The notes beneath the pieces are model-generated. The model was given only the letters and a program-made list of their open reading frames with translations, was not told the DNA's origin and did not search any database. A stretch of 64,000 nt of DNA, from NCBI GenBank assembly GCA_024734555.1, contig JANPWX010000204.1:1408978-1472977 (forward strand), read 5' to 3'. Shown here piece after piece: positions 11,051 through 24,100 of the stretch (its first letter is position 1; each line of letters starts with the position of its first letter). This DNA is from Trochalopteron elliotii. Taxonomy: Eukaryota > Chordata > Aves > Passeriformes > Leiothrichidae. The translations under genes were made by a program, and so were the position numbers.

Positions 11051-14000
11051 GATCTAACATAAGTCATTTTGTGGAGAAAAAAAAAAAAAAAGTGTCAGAA
11101 AAGCTTCCCTAGGTCAGACCACGTGCAATGGCGCACTGGTCGGGATTTTGGCAACCCAGGTTAGCAGCAAGAAATGTCTGCTGGGGAAGTAGCTTCCACC
11201 CCTCGATCTCTTGAGTCTTCACATTCTTCCCAGGGTGATGCCGTGCAGGGAGGTTGCTATTGCTTCCCGAAATTCAGTGTGTGGAGGCAAGGAAGCAGAT
11301 TACAGGCAGTCCTGGTGTGCTGTTATTGAAAGTTAGTACCCAGTGCTGTTACAGGGAGTCAGGAGAATCGTGGCTGCCTGGCCAGTTCAGACCTCAGTAT
11401 ATGGTTTTTGGTGTTGCTGTCGGCAGGAGCATTTATGGTTGGTGGTGTCAAGGAGGGAATAGTAAAGAACAGTGAATTAAGTGGAATTCGGAATACTTCC
11501 TGACTACAAAAGTTACATTTTTCAAGGCGACCATTGGGAAAGCATCAGTATTTGCGGTTACATCTAGAGTTGAATTCATGCTCTAATGGCTCAGGATTTG
11601 GTGACCGAAAGGCAAATGGTACATTGGTTGTGGTTGTTTCCATTCCCATGAAGTTGAGCATCTGCTCTTCTTAAAGGTCTCTGAAACACACCTAGTGGGC
11701 AGTGAACTTAAAAGAGTTTTCTGTCACTGTTAGAAAAGCTCCTTTGATGACAGGTGTGAAGAGAAGCGCTTTGGATCAAAGCATTAAAAAATAAAGGGCC
11801 CAAGTGCTTTTTGCAGATAACAGATTCTTGCCCTCTGCCGTGCAACTCAAAATCTTTTACTCACCATGAGACCAAAATCAAATGTTTTTAGGTAGTGTCA
11901 TCTGTATTTATGGAAAGGCTTCCTTTGTCAGCTGTTTTGCATCCTTAAATGCCATTATTTTTCTGTGGACTTCAGTATGTTTCTTTGTGATTTGTTTACT
12001 ATCCTTCAAAATAATTAAAATGTGATTAAAAGAGAATGTAATTGTTTAGGGATAGAAAGACAATTCACATCTAAACTCAAGCCTACAGGGATCATTAAAA
12101 AATACGAAACTAAACAAAGAACAAATAGTTTGGAAGGCCATAGCTTGCTATGCCCAGAATTAGGCTGCTCAGAAACAATGAAAATAACATGAAAAAAAAG
12201 AGAGTTAAAAGCAGAAATGAGGTGTAAATGGTCAGCCGGCTTAAAACTGAAACTACAAACAAGGGTTTATCTTACTTTCAGTGTTAAAAGGTTTTCCTTT
12301 CCCCCAGTTAATTTTTTTTTCTCATGTACATTATTTGATGCCATTTCAGTTAGTTAATTTGGACATGTTCTCACTTCTTGTTCTCTCAGCTTCTGGATGG
12401 ATAAAATTTGTTTCTAATGCTGACATCTAGAAAGTAGGAGGCCCAAATCTTTTGTTCTCTCAACAGTAACATAGAGGCTAAAAAATTCTCCTTTAAAATA
12501 CCAGCTACTTTAAAGCCTGTTTTTAGAGGAGTCTTAAGGTGAACTGGAGGGACTTTTGATCCCATCTAATTTGTTTACAGTGCAGGTACCAGAGACAATG
12601 TACTAAAAATTTGAACAGGACTCAGCAAGTTTGAAAGCATGACATTTTGAGAAAGGCATGAGGGATCAGTCCCCTAGCTGGGGAGGCAGAATCTCCTCAG
12701 CTCCCCAGCTTTATTTGGTTTCTGTGTTTGCTTATCATGTTTTGTCAGTAGGTTTTCTGCTGCTGATCCCTTAGCATGCTTATGATCTGCTCACTGCTTG
12801 ATTTGAGCAGTGAGAAAGCCAGCTGGAGAAGTGATTGCCCTCAGCTTGGTTCATCTGGTAATTATTAGAGTGGGAGAACCTGTTGGACAAGGTGTTTAAG
12901 TTAACCTAACCCACGTATCATGGAAGGAAAGTAGACAGAAGGATAAGTGGATGAGGTAGGTGGAGGGCTCTGTAACCTTCAGGTCAGGGGTGGTGACAAG
13001 CAACTGCCAGCAGAGGAATCCTGTATATGTCCTCCCTGCTACATCTTTCTTGTGTCTGAAGGCAGGGTCTAGTGACTCCTCTTCACTGTGAGACCAAGCT
13101 GGTCTCCTTTTGGTTTTGAATCTCTTCTCTTTGTCCAACACTAGAATTCATTTCCTTTTTTTTATTCCCCATAAATCACCCACCAGCCCACTTGTCCAGT
13201 GTTACGGTTAGTTGTTGTTTTTTCTCACTCATTTTCAACCTACTTTTTTTTTCCCTACAAATGGGATATTTTCATGCTTTGTTTCTCCCTCACTCTGCCT
13301 TTTCATCTGCTTTCATGCTGTAGGGTCAGTTGTGCCAACCCTCAGTACTGGGCCACCACTTGCTTTCCATTGATTGTCCAGTGCAGGAACCTGGTGAGGC
13401 ATCTGCCAGTCATGGTGACTGCTCCCTAGTACAGGTGAATGCCTTCTAAAGTGACTGGTAAGCCACCCACACAGGGTTGAGTTGGGAGTCATCATCCTCA
13501 GTTCACATCTTCTGATCCTTCTTCCCTGTCTTTGCACTTCTGTGCTTGTCACTGAAATTGCAGCTGCCAAAGGTCTTTCATCAAGTCAGGTTCTCTTGTT
13601 CTTCTTGACCAAGTGCCCTTAATGCCTTTGGCAGTGTTATAAAAGTGCTTTTCTAATTGTTTTTTTAAATGCCATTTGAATACTCTCTCCTTCCTGAGAT
13701 GTATTTTGTGGATTTTGTCTGTTGAATCCCTCTATTTCTGTTATGCTTAATCTCAGTATACCTTCATCCAAACCCAGAAATTCAGTTGATGGGTTTTTTT
13801 TCCCAGTATCTATATCTGCACATCTCACCTGTCACATCCTACTCCAGATGAAAGGACCTGCTTATTTCACTGGCATATAGAAAACACATCCCTGCATCTT
13901 TTTTTCCCATTTTCTTTTTCCCTGACTTGTGTCAATAATTCAGGCACCATTTTTGAACTGGCGTTTTCCTTGCTCGTGTATTTTAACTTGCTGTGTAGTG

Positions 14001-17000
14001 CAGTGTTTCTTGTTTGAACGTACAGCTCCTAATATTTAGTTCTCTGATTTGTCTTAGTTCTTCTATCCTTTCTTCTAGAAAGTTGCAACATACAGCAACT
14101 TTGGCCAGATATCTTTATGTTCAGTGACAATTGCAACTTGCAGCATTGCTGGAGGATGTTGTTTGATGCATCGTATGTTACAACGTACGGGTTGCAACAC
14201 AGTAGTGGTAAATGGCAAGGGCAAATACCCTTGTTCAAGACTAACTAATTTCCCAAAGAATCTACTCAGGTAGGGAGTATTGATGTTGGTGTCCCTGTTA
14301 TTACTATGTTTTATTAACATTGCTAGGTCTGAATTTTACCTAGGCAGTCACCAGAGGCTGTCACAAGTCCTCTGATACAATCTATGTATTTTTGTGCATA
14401 CAGATGTGAGTGCCTGCATGTAGATACATGTACTGCTCTTGCAGATAAATGTGCTGCTCTTGCATAATGTGTCTCAGTCCTTTGTACTGAAGTGCTGGCA
14501 TTCCATGTGTTTATGCGAACCCACAGTCTGCTACCCCACAGGCAAGGGTGTTACAAAATCACTTGAGTGCCAAATGGGATTTAAACTGTTGTTTTATGTA
14601 AGAGGTAACTGTGGTATGAGCAACTATTGATGTCCATAGTGTTGGCTTCTCTCTTAGTTGTCACCAGTGATATATGAAGCTGTAGCACTTAAAACATATG
14701 AAAGATGCTAATTGACCACTTATTCCTATACTGTCAGGTTTGTTGGTTTTTTTTTTCATTGTAGGCGCTGTGCATAAACTACCTTTGCTACAGAGCCTAA
14801 TGGGTACAGCATGTTGCCTTTTTAAAATTAGACTAAGACTCAATTTCTGTAAGTATGTATAAATAGATGTGATTATATTAAACTGAAAATCTGAAAAATT
14901 TGGTGTTAATAAATATCTCTTGGCTGGTCCTACAACATCGTAGGTGTTACTGCAACATCTGTCTTTTTTCTTTCACTGCTTTCATGCAAAATACAGAAAT
15001 CTCAGTCATGCAGTGGATTGTGAGTGCTCCATACTGATTGAAATTTTGGATGTTGTTTGTCAGATATCAGCAAAAATCTCTTTAGACTGAGAGAGCTCTA
15101 GCTCTTCCTATTGTGCTCTTCCTGAGTGGTTAGCTCAGTCAGACTGAACTGTTAAAATAATCTTATTTTTATTAAAAAATAGTATTGGGCACTGGCCAGT
15201 GCTGTAGAGATGGTTGTAAAGAAAATAATTCAAAGATTATACCTTACATGAGTCATTAATCATGAGTCATGATCAGCAGGCAGTGGTGTCCAATTTGTTT
15301 TCTCATCCCACACTTGCTGCTGTTCTTTATTACCATAGTGATAATATTAAAGAGCTGTTAATGCATATAACCACACAGTTGAAAATGACAGGCTCTTTTT
15401 TCATTGGAATAAAATTTACATATCTTAAGTTGGTTTTCTCAATATATTTTCTTGTCATGAGAAGTTCAGTGGTGTATAAAAGTCATGAAAGAAATTGTGA
15501 TGAAGTGGTTAAGTTAGCAGAACAGCCTTTTTTTCCCCCGCTCCTCTTTGCTTTCAAGCCAGTCATTGGGGCTTCCTAGAGAATTTCAGCTAGTCTGTTT
15601 TTGTATGAGAACTGGGGACACTTTGTAATCATCAAAAATTGGGAGCTGATTGTTCAAAGTACACTTTACAAGGAAAGGCTGCACTGTCCATGTATTTCAT
15701 GTTTGTTCTCTGCTGAGCAAAAACTAGTAGCTGGATGGAAAGTTTTATTGCATTAATGTATGCTGAGGAATGACTACTGAGGTTTTAGAGAAAAGGGAAG
15801 GCTGTCTCTCTCTTGAGAGCCTGAATATAAAAAGAATCAATTAGGAGAAACGAGCTTTAGAAACCCATTTTCACTCTTTAAATAAAAATTTAAAAGCTGC
15901 GCAAGATGAAAACTGAAGTGTTGCAGACTATTAGAATGTGCATAGATGGAGAGTGTTTGGGTGTAGCAGCAGTCAGGGAATATTTTTTATGAAGTAATGA
16001 ATCTTCAATTAGATTTTGAGCTTGATTAAATTTTGTAAATAGTTTTATTAGCTTACATTTTGAAAAAGTTCATCATGGCAGATTAAAGCCTTGTTTGTTA
16101 ACAGATATTAAAAAATAATCCCTTTACAATTTCTTGTATAGTGATTTTATAATGCAAGGATTTGTGTAGGCCTTACTAGTTTCTTTGTGTTGAGCTTGTG
16201 AGATCTTGTTGTATTGGTGGGTGCAATTTGGCAGGAGGGGTATGAATCTACTGGCTCTTCACAGTTGTCTGGTATTGCTGCATGTTCCTTCGCATCCCAC
16301 AGAGTGGTTGCTCTGCAAACTCCTCCTCCCTTTGAATGAGGGCTATTCCTGCACCAACAGAAGCATTTTCAAGTTTAGTGTAGGATGGTACAGCCCCTGA
16401 CAAGATAAGTGTTCACCTGACAGGGCTGTTCACTTGTTTCATTAGGAGCTAATTGTGTGTGGTTTTTAATGTGCATTTACTTGATCATGTGTAAATAATA
16501 AAGGTTTTCAAAAATGTTGAGTCTGTAAACTGTAAGATAACCTGAACAGAGCATACAATATAGGTGTCACCAAATTCTGTCTCAGCGAATCTGCTTGTGT
16601 TCTGAGTTCGGCTTAGAAAAGCTTTCCAACAGCTGCTTGCCAGTTTTGAATGTATCTTGTTTCTGCCAAATATGATTCAGAAACAAAGAAGGTCTTTTCC
16701 TAGTTATTAAAAAAAATTAGCATCTGCCATGTCTTCGGAATGGCCAGGCCCGTTAAAAAGTAGGCTGGGGCAAAGGTAGGACTACTCTATCAAATTGCAA
16801 AATAACAAGCCTTTTTTTTTTTTTTTTTTTTTCCTCCATGTCCTGTGGGGGTTCTTTGGATTCCCATTCCGATTGGTTTCTAAGATTACTTTATTTCCAG
16901 ATCAGCTGTTTCCAGTTCAGGCTTTACTCTGTTTCTTTCAGGTCACTTGTAAACCACTTTCTTTTTTTCTAAAGGAAATTAATTAAGTCAGAGATGCAGA

Positions 17001-17921
17001 TCAAATGTAATATATGATAATTACTTTCTTGTTATTTCCTGATCTATAGTCATACACTGAAAAGTAGAAATAGCAGATGACTAAGCCATGGGTATACTGG
17101 TACACAGAAATAGTTTACAAGTATTATTACCTGTATAAAAGACAAGTATGGCGCTCAATGCATAATAATGTTGCACACTTCTCATCCTTTGGAGCACTGC
17201 ACAAATTCTGTGCCCAAATGAGGTCAACTCAAAGTGCTGCTGGGATGACTGGGAAAAGCACAGAGCAGTCAGGGGCTAGGCAGACTAATTAGTTTTAAGG
17301 TGGATTGTGACAACTGCGTTAATGGAATTAGGTGATGAGGGACAGACTTCGATATAAGAATGATCTTCAGTTCTTAATTTTTAAGTTCCTCAAGTATTTC
17401 TCTTGGGAAGGTCTTGTTCTAATAGTTGCTTACAGAAAAGCAGGACATCCAGATCTTGAAAGCTGTGGGTTTTGATAGGATTTTTTCTCCATTATAGGTG
17501 TGGTGTTTGGGGGTGTTGGTATTTTTTTAGAGGGAAGGTTGAGGGAGGGTTTGGAAGATTAATAAGGAGTAAATTTGTCTAGTGGAATACATAAAAGTCT
17601 TACTATAGTTCTTGAGCCTCTTTTATATTCTGCACACAAATACTCCTGTGGTAAATTTTACAAGGAAATGTTTTAAAAGGTGCTAATATTTGTGTTAACT
17701 ACTAAAATCACTCTATAAAACTCCTGTTTACTTTGTGGGGGTAGATTCAAACCAAGAATTTTTCAAATATAGTTTGCAGTAATTTCTGTCAACTGTTACG
17801 ATTGTATCACCTTTATATTAGTTTCTGCTGTCATACTTCCCTCTTTCTCAGAGGACTGCAGTGGATTTCAAAGGAAATTTCCTGATTTTTTTTTTTTCCC
17901 CCTCACTCCATGTATTTCCAG
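10945..17921 (+). other. ECHDC1: ECHDC1 intron 1 (5' UTR intron; left end inferred)
   Basis: No gene is recognised in this stretch. The left boundary rests on the candidate donor at 10945. The right boundary is the acceptor TATTTCCAG at 17920-17921. It contains a run of about 15 A near 11079, a 21-T run at 16812-16832, and otherwise AT-rich unique sequence. Confidence 0.55.
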
Positions 17922-17923
17922 AA

Positions 17924-18143
17924 ATGGCCCTTGCTCTGTGGAAGAACTTACTTCAGACTACAAAGAAAAAGATACTACAACAGAGAAGGCTGTCACTGTA
18001 TAATGGTGCTCATGGCTATGAGGAAGAATTGATAAAGAAGAAACTTCAGCAGTTTTCTGGTGGATCCATCAACCTTTCCAAGGAAGACAATGGCATTGCA
18101 ATACTTACGTTGCATAACCCAAAGCTAATGAATGCCTTTACAG
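17924..18143 (+). CDS. ECHDC1: ECHDC1 coding exon 1 (residues 1-73)
   Basis: The acceptor is TTTCCAG (AG at 17920-17921), so only AA precedes the ATG in this exon (context AAATGG). An in-frame ATG at 17861 lies in the intron's pyrimidine tract and is not used. The peptide starts MALALWKNLLQTTKKK, includes LSLYNGAHGYEEE, and reaches LTLHNPKLMNAFT, the first strand-helix of the crotonase fold. The donor is CAG|GTATTA, leaving one base of codon 74. Confidence 0.93.
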
Positions 18144-21100
18144 GTATTAATTAGTTGATGGGATTACTGTTTGGTTTTGGTTTTTCTCTTGTTCGGTTAC
18201 CCCTTTTGATATTTTGCCTAAAGAAAGTGAAACACTCTGCCTTACCATGCCTTAGTTAAATGTATAAATGTGTAAGTTTTATTCAGATGTGCAGCAAATG
18301 TGTTTTGCATAGTAACTTCACTATAAATGTCATAAAAATCTAAGAAATTCTCACTGGCACGGGGACTGTCTTGCAGAATGTACTTCTCCCCGTGTTAAGT
18401 GTTAGCACAATTCTGCCACTGAGCTCTTTCTCACATCTCCTCTCATTTTGTCGTCGTGCTCTGGAAATATGGAAGACATTTTTGTGGGCATGAGAAGATG
18501 CCACCTCTCTTTTGTACATGATGTAGAAAGAAAGACTGAGTTTACTTCATGGTTCTTTAGCTAAAGCCTTCCCTGTACCTGAATCTTCTGTAGTTTGGTC
18601 TTTTCCACTCACCCAAACTGGCTTCCATTTCTTCTTCATTTGCCTTATGTCTTAAATATCAGTAACTGGTTAATTAAAGATCAGATGAGCTGGGTATTCT
18701 CAGTTGCTCCAGGCCAGTGATCTATTTAATATGTGTTTGTGCTGGAGAATACTTAGCTGTCAAAACCAAGTGCCCTATTTTATTAATCTTGTATTATGAG
18801 AGGTTTTTGTTCTCCAAGTTGAGTATATTTGCTGTCTTTTCTTAATTAGCTAGATTATTCCAATTTATGCCACTCTGTTCAGATACGAGTGGCACAGGTT
18901 TGGGGTGTGAATCTGCCTGATCTGGAGCTGTGCATAAGCCTTTATTGTAAGAATGTTTGTATCTGTTAATCTTTTGAAGTGAATACATATGTGTCATCGT
19001 GATGATTTCTTTGTTGCTGTTCTGTCTTCCTGTCCAGTTCTCGCAGTTCTTTTGCTGTGAGCAAAAATTTTGCAACACACTAGCAAAGTATGCCCTTTAC
19101 ATGCAGAACGTCAATCTACTCTTTCCTCTAGTGATTATTAGCTGAAAGAAACCTAAGTGAGCAGAGGAACTGTGGTAATGCATCTAGATGTTTCTTCATT
19201 CTCTTTTGTTTTGCTTAAAAAACTCACCTATAAAATCATACCTAAGAAGTTGTAGCTAAAAGATGTTAGCATAGAGATTGTCGTTCTGCATGCCTCCCTG
19301 TCAGCATATGTGCTGTTATACAATCACAATTACATAGTTGTTTCTCCTTTTTCTACAGATTGGTTTCTATTTTTGACTCAAAACAGAACTGTGCAATGTA
19401 CATCTTGTAGACTGTGTGCTTTTAGCTTATTTATTGTGGAAGTTGAAAGGGGCATGAAAATTGAGCTGTAACAGCAAAAGGAGAGAGCAGACTGGGGTTT
19501 TCTTCTCTTTGAAGATCAGGAATAATAAAAAGCAAATTGCTAAAACCAGACTTTCATTGAAATTTGCAGATATGTTCACTGTTTTCTATGTGCTTGGCAG
19601 GAGGGGCTGAGAAGTGATTGGTGTCAGTACTGAGCAGGTGCAGCTGCCATTTAGGCAACTGATAGCTGTTATTTGCCTATACAACGTTCTCTGTAATGTT
19701 AATGTGCTGAAATCATATCACGCATCTGGAGTCAAGCACCCAAAATTAGCATTTTCACTCTAGCACAGTTAGTTGTCTGTAAATTAATCTCTTCCCTCCT
19801 TACAGGACTGCTGTGAAAATAACTTATTCGTGTATGTCAATTAGATGCTCTAGTAGAAAAGAGGAGCTACAAAAACCACTGAGGACATGAATAGCTTTTT
19901 TGTTGTGGATCCTCATTAGCATATAACAAATGAGCTGTGGGATCAGGCAGTTCTGTTTTACAACAGCGTGTAGAGCCCTGGAGAGAGCAGTACTCCATTT
20001 TGCTGGGCAATAGCCACAAAAAATTGCTCTGGAAAATCTTACTGTCAGTTCAAGAGATGCTGCTTCTTTGTCCTGTATGCCTCTGCTAGAGACTTTTGTT
20101 TTTATGGGAGAGAGAGTAGAAGGAAAATCAGGCTGGGCCCTTCACTGCTGCAGTGAATGGTATGGCATCTTAATTTTTACTCATCTTCATTCCATTTTTA
20201 ACATTGTCTGTAAAATGCATTTGCTGAGAAACTACCAGGAACTTAATCCTTTGCCTTCAGTTGTGTATCAAATAATGCTCTTCTAGGGGCAGGATTTGAT
20301 ATGCTACCCCTGAATTGCCTCAGCAAAACCTGGTTGACTTCATCAGCCAGAGCCTATAGATACAGCTTCCTTCCCATCAAATTCTGTTGATTCTGTGTCT
20401 CAGAGCTTCTGAATAGTGGCAAATATGAATTTGTGCATGCTCCCTCTAGAAAGCTGCAAAACATTATTAAACTTCTGAGAGAAATTCTGTTTTCCAGGCA
20501 TTTACTTAACACAGCAGTTTTTTTATCTCAAAGGAATTATGTTTATTCCAAGCTTGAGCAACTCATGAAATCAAAAACAGAACAAAATTGTTGGCAAATT
20601 GCTAATGGGCGATATGGAGATTGTTATGCCTTTTTTTTTTTTTCTCTTCTTAATTGGAATCTGATTGCCACCTGTTTGAAATGGTTTCTTTGGAAACAAA
20701 TGCTAATAATGTCAGTTTAAGCCTGGTAGAACCAATTTCAGCAACCCAGCCTCCCACTGAACTAAACTTGAATGTAGTTTAAAAGAGAAGAAAGCCTGTA
20801 GGAATTAGAAAATAATGATGATAATTTTTATTTTCTAGAATTTACTTGAAAACATTTATTCTCAGATTATCGTTAAGATGCAAACAAATTATTATTTATT
20901 ATTAATTCTGTAAAAAGCATGAATTTAGGGGTATCATGTACTGAAAGACTAAGATTGGCAGAATGAGGATTTGCTTTAGTGTTGTGCCTTTTTCATTATA
21001 TCAAACATCAGGAACTGTATCTGTTGGTAAAATAGTAGTTCAGTGTTGTCAGGAATGGAAAAGAGCCACTCACAGGAGGACAGAACAGGCTTTGGCCATT

Positions 21101-24100
21101 GTCTCTTGTCCCCTGCTATTGCATGTAGCAGGCTCATATGGATCCTGCATTTTTCAGTTAACTGGATTCTTGGCTTGGAACACTCAGTGGAAAGACTCTT
21201 CAACACCTCACTGCTTTGCCTGTTAAAAGAGGCACAAACAGTGGGTTCTGCTGTGTTTGACTCTAGCAAAGCTTGGATGCCAGCCCAAATACTTTTCTGT
21301 TAAGAAGACTGAAGAAAGCAGATATGGAATAAGTGAAATCCACAGGTTTAATGCACACCTGTTAGAATAGCAGCATTTGCAGAAAAGTTGTTGAGTGTGC
21401 CATAAGGCTGGAAAAGCATTTCAAGTGAAGATCCACAAAAATCGCATCCAGGCCTAGTTCTGCTCAGTATTTTCATTCCTGGCTTGGATGACAAAACAGA
21501 AGATGAACTGCTGAAATTGTCAGGTGACCCCACATTAGGAGACCTTGCAAGAATATTTTTTGGAGTAGAGAAGAAGCATTCAAAGTGATCTTGATTAGCT
21601 GCTACAGAGAGTTCAAAATCAGCGGGGTGAAATTTAGTGAAAACAGATGTAATGTGCCGCACACAAAAAGCATGACCAAATTATAAATACAGAAGAGAAA
21701 GCAACTGGCAGAACTGCTGGGATTTTTTAGAGGATCATACTGTGGACTTGACAGTGGGTAAAAAAAACCCAACCCAATGCTATTCTGGTATATAATATGT
21801 AATGTCCACTTAATTATTGACTACCTCAGAAACATTGTCAAACTGTGTTATTTCAGTGGCTGAGACCAAGCCTAAGGGGTAAGTGCTTGGCTGAGTGCTC
21901 ACTCTTGATGTGATACTGGGAAGCTTACATGATAATGAACTGTAAGAAAAAAAAATCAGGAAGAAAACATAAATGTCTCATGGATTGACTGCTAATGGGA
22001 AATTTCAGAAGAGAATGAGTCCTGTGCATGCAGGCGTGGAATTAAAAAAGCAACACTGTTGGCAGAGGAGAGTCCTTGAGAGTATTAATTGAAAGCACAT
22101 TTCTGTCTGACGAATGTAGGCCGGTCCATCTAAATTCTTGTCAAAGAGGGTGAAGCTGGGAGTATCATCAGCCTGTATGTACCCTGCTTTCTGAAATTAG
22201 TTTCTGTAAATGTGTTCTCCAAAGTATATAACTGGACAGAGTCATTGGTATTCAGAGAGGAAGAGCTTCAAATTAATGCAGGTACACTCCATTGCTGTGG
22301 AAGATGCGGCTGTCGAGGATGAGCTCTAGAAGCAGGATTTTGTAGGGTACTTCCATGTCAGGAAGGGTACTTTAGCAAATATGAAGTTTTTGATATTTTA
22401 TGATGAATTTGGTGTTTAAACAAGAAATAAAAAGCTAGTACTCTATGATGATATACTTCATAAGGAGAGTATTTTTAGAAAGGAACCTTTGGTAACATTG
22501 ACTGATTGTGCCTTGAGCCCACCTTGGACATGATTCTTTTCTACTCTCTGCCAGTTGTTTGGGCAGGGAGGAATGTGAGTAACTTCAAAATGACTAGTTG
22601 AACAGATCTGGATGTATACATATAAATTAATCTGTCTTGAATGTATGCAATTGCAAGCAGAAATAAATAGGGTAGAGGGTTTTTCTTTGTTTGTTTTGTT
22701 TTGTTTGGGGGCTTTTTTGATGTAACACAAATATCCTTCATACAGAATATCCTTTGGAATTTTAGGAAATGCATCCTTGGAGAACAAATGTATGTCAGTG
22801 ATTGTGTGCAGGATTTAAGATGATACTTTCCCTTGTGGTTTTAAGCCCATCACTTATTTACTCTAACTTGGTTTTGCTGGTGGAAAATGTAACAAAAACC
22901 ACCATGGTGATTATAATTTCCCATTAAAAATTTTGTTTCTCCCCTCTTGTGGCAGGTACTATGATGGTAGAACTCCAGGAGAGGGTAACTGAACTGGAAA
23001 ACTGGAACGATGGCAAAGGTCTTATAATCCATGGTGCAGGAAACACTTTTTGCTCAGGATCTGATTTAAATGCTGTCAAAGAAATGTCCAACTCCCAGGC
23101 AAGTATTAATACACATTAAGGTTTTGGAGAAAAAATAGTTTTTGAGATTCTTTTGAGACAGAGGTGTTCTACGCTTCTGCTGGAATTTTACGTGCAAGTC
23201 ACAGAATGGAGCTTTAATGGTCAAAAAAAATGCTGTCAGTCCCTTCAAGCCATGATTTAAGTGTTATTGTAAGTTATTCATAACTCTAAATTACTACATT
23301 ATATGTCCTTTTTAGCCTTTTCTTTTAAAAATGTCATTTCGGTTTCTCACAGCAGTATGTGGTGAATTTACACGTCAGATAAACTGTGCTTCTATAGTTT
23401 GACCTTTAGAAACAGATAACAGTAATAATTTCTCATATTCTAAAGTAAAAAAAAAAAAGAAATATAAGTAGCATGGCTGCTATTACAGGAGGGTTTTTAT
23501 TTTACCAAAACTGTGTTTCGACCTGCATGAAATGGAAGAACAGATGCAATTCTTGTGCTGTACTTGATTCTTGTTAGTCTTGTGTGTAACTATGAAGTTG
23601 AAGAGGTTGGGGTTTGATGGCAACTTTTTGCTCATGCCACCCATTTGGATAACTTTCACAAGTGCTACGGTTCTTTCTGTGGATTAATACATGGACTTGG
23701 TAACGTGTGAAACAGGGCTTTGTTAGCTGCCAGGGAAGAGGGTCTTCCTATGCTGCTCTTACTCCTGGTTTGCAGTTGTGGTAAGTGCCAATCCTGGTGC
23801 TTTTTTGTGGCCATTGCAAGTTTCAGGATTTAACCACAGAAATGAAACATTGAATTTTAATTAAATTAACTGGCCCTTCCATTAGGAACATGAACACAAA
23901 AACTGGTTAATCTGATATTTATCTTTAGTGATGATTTTTTTTTTTCCTGTTGATGAAACTAAATATCATAAACCCCACAATGTCTGAGATTTTTTTTTTT
24001 TTTTGGCCTGATAAAATAAATAGGATAGTCCAGTTTTCAAAGGGTATAGGATACTTTGTTTTCTTTCTGGAACGCCATGATGCTTTTCTTAATACGGAAA

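Noticed and set aside
16812..16980. 21-T run followed by TTTATT, considered as an antisense processed pseudogene tail
   Set aside because: The spacing from the T run to TTTATT is too large for a normal poly(A) site and no gene-like sequence follows.
17861..17923. Upstream in-frame ATG for ECHDC1
   Set aside because: It precedes a pyrimidine tract and the acceptor TTTCCAG, so it is intronic. Its translation is low-complexity and absent from the family.
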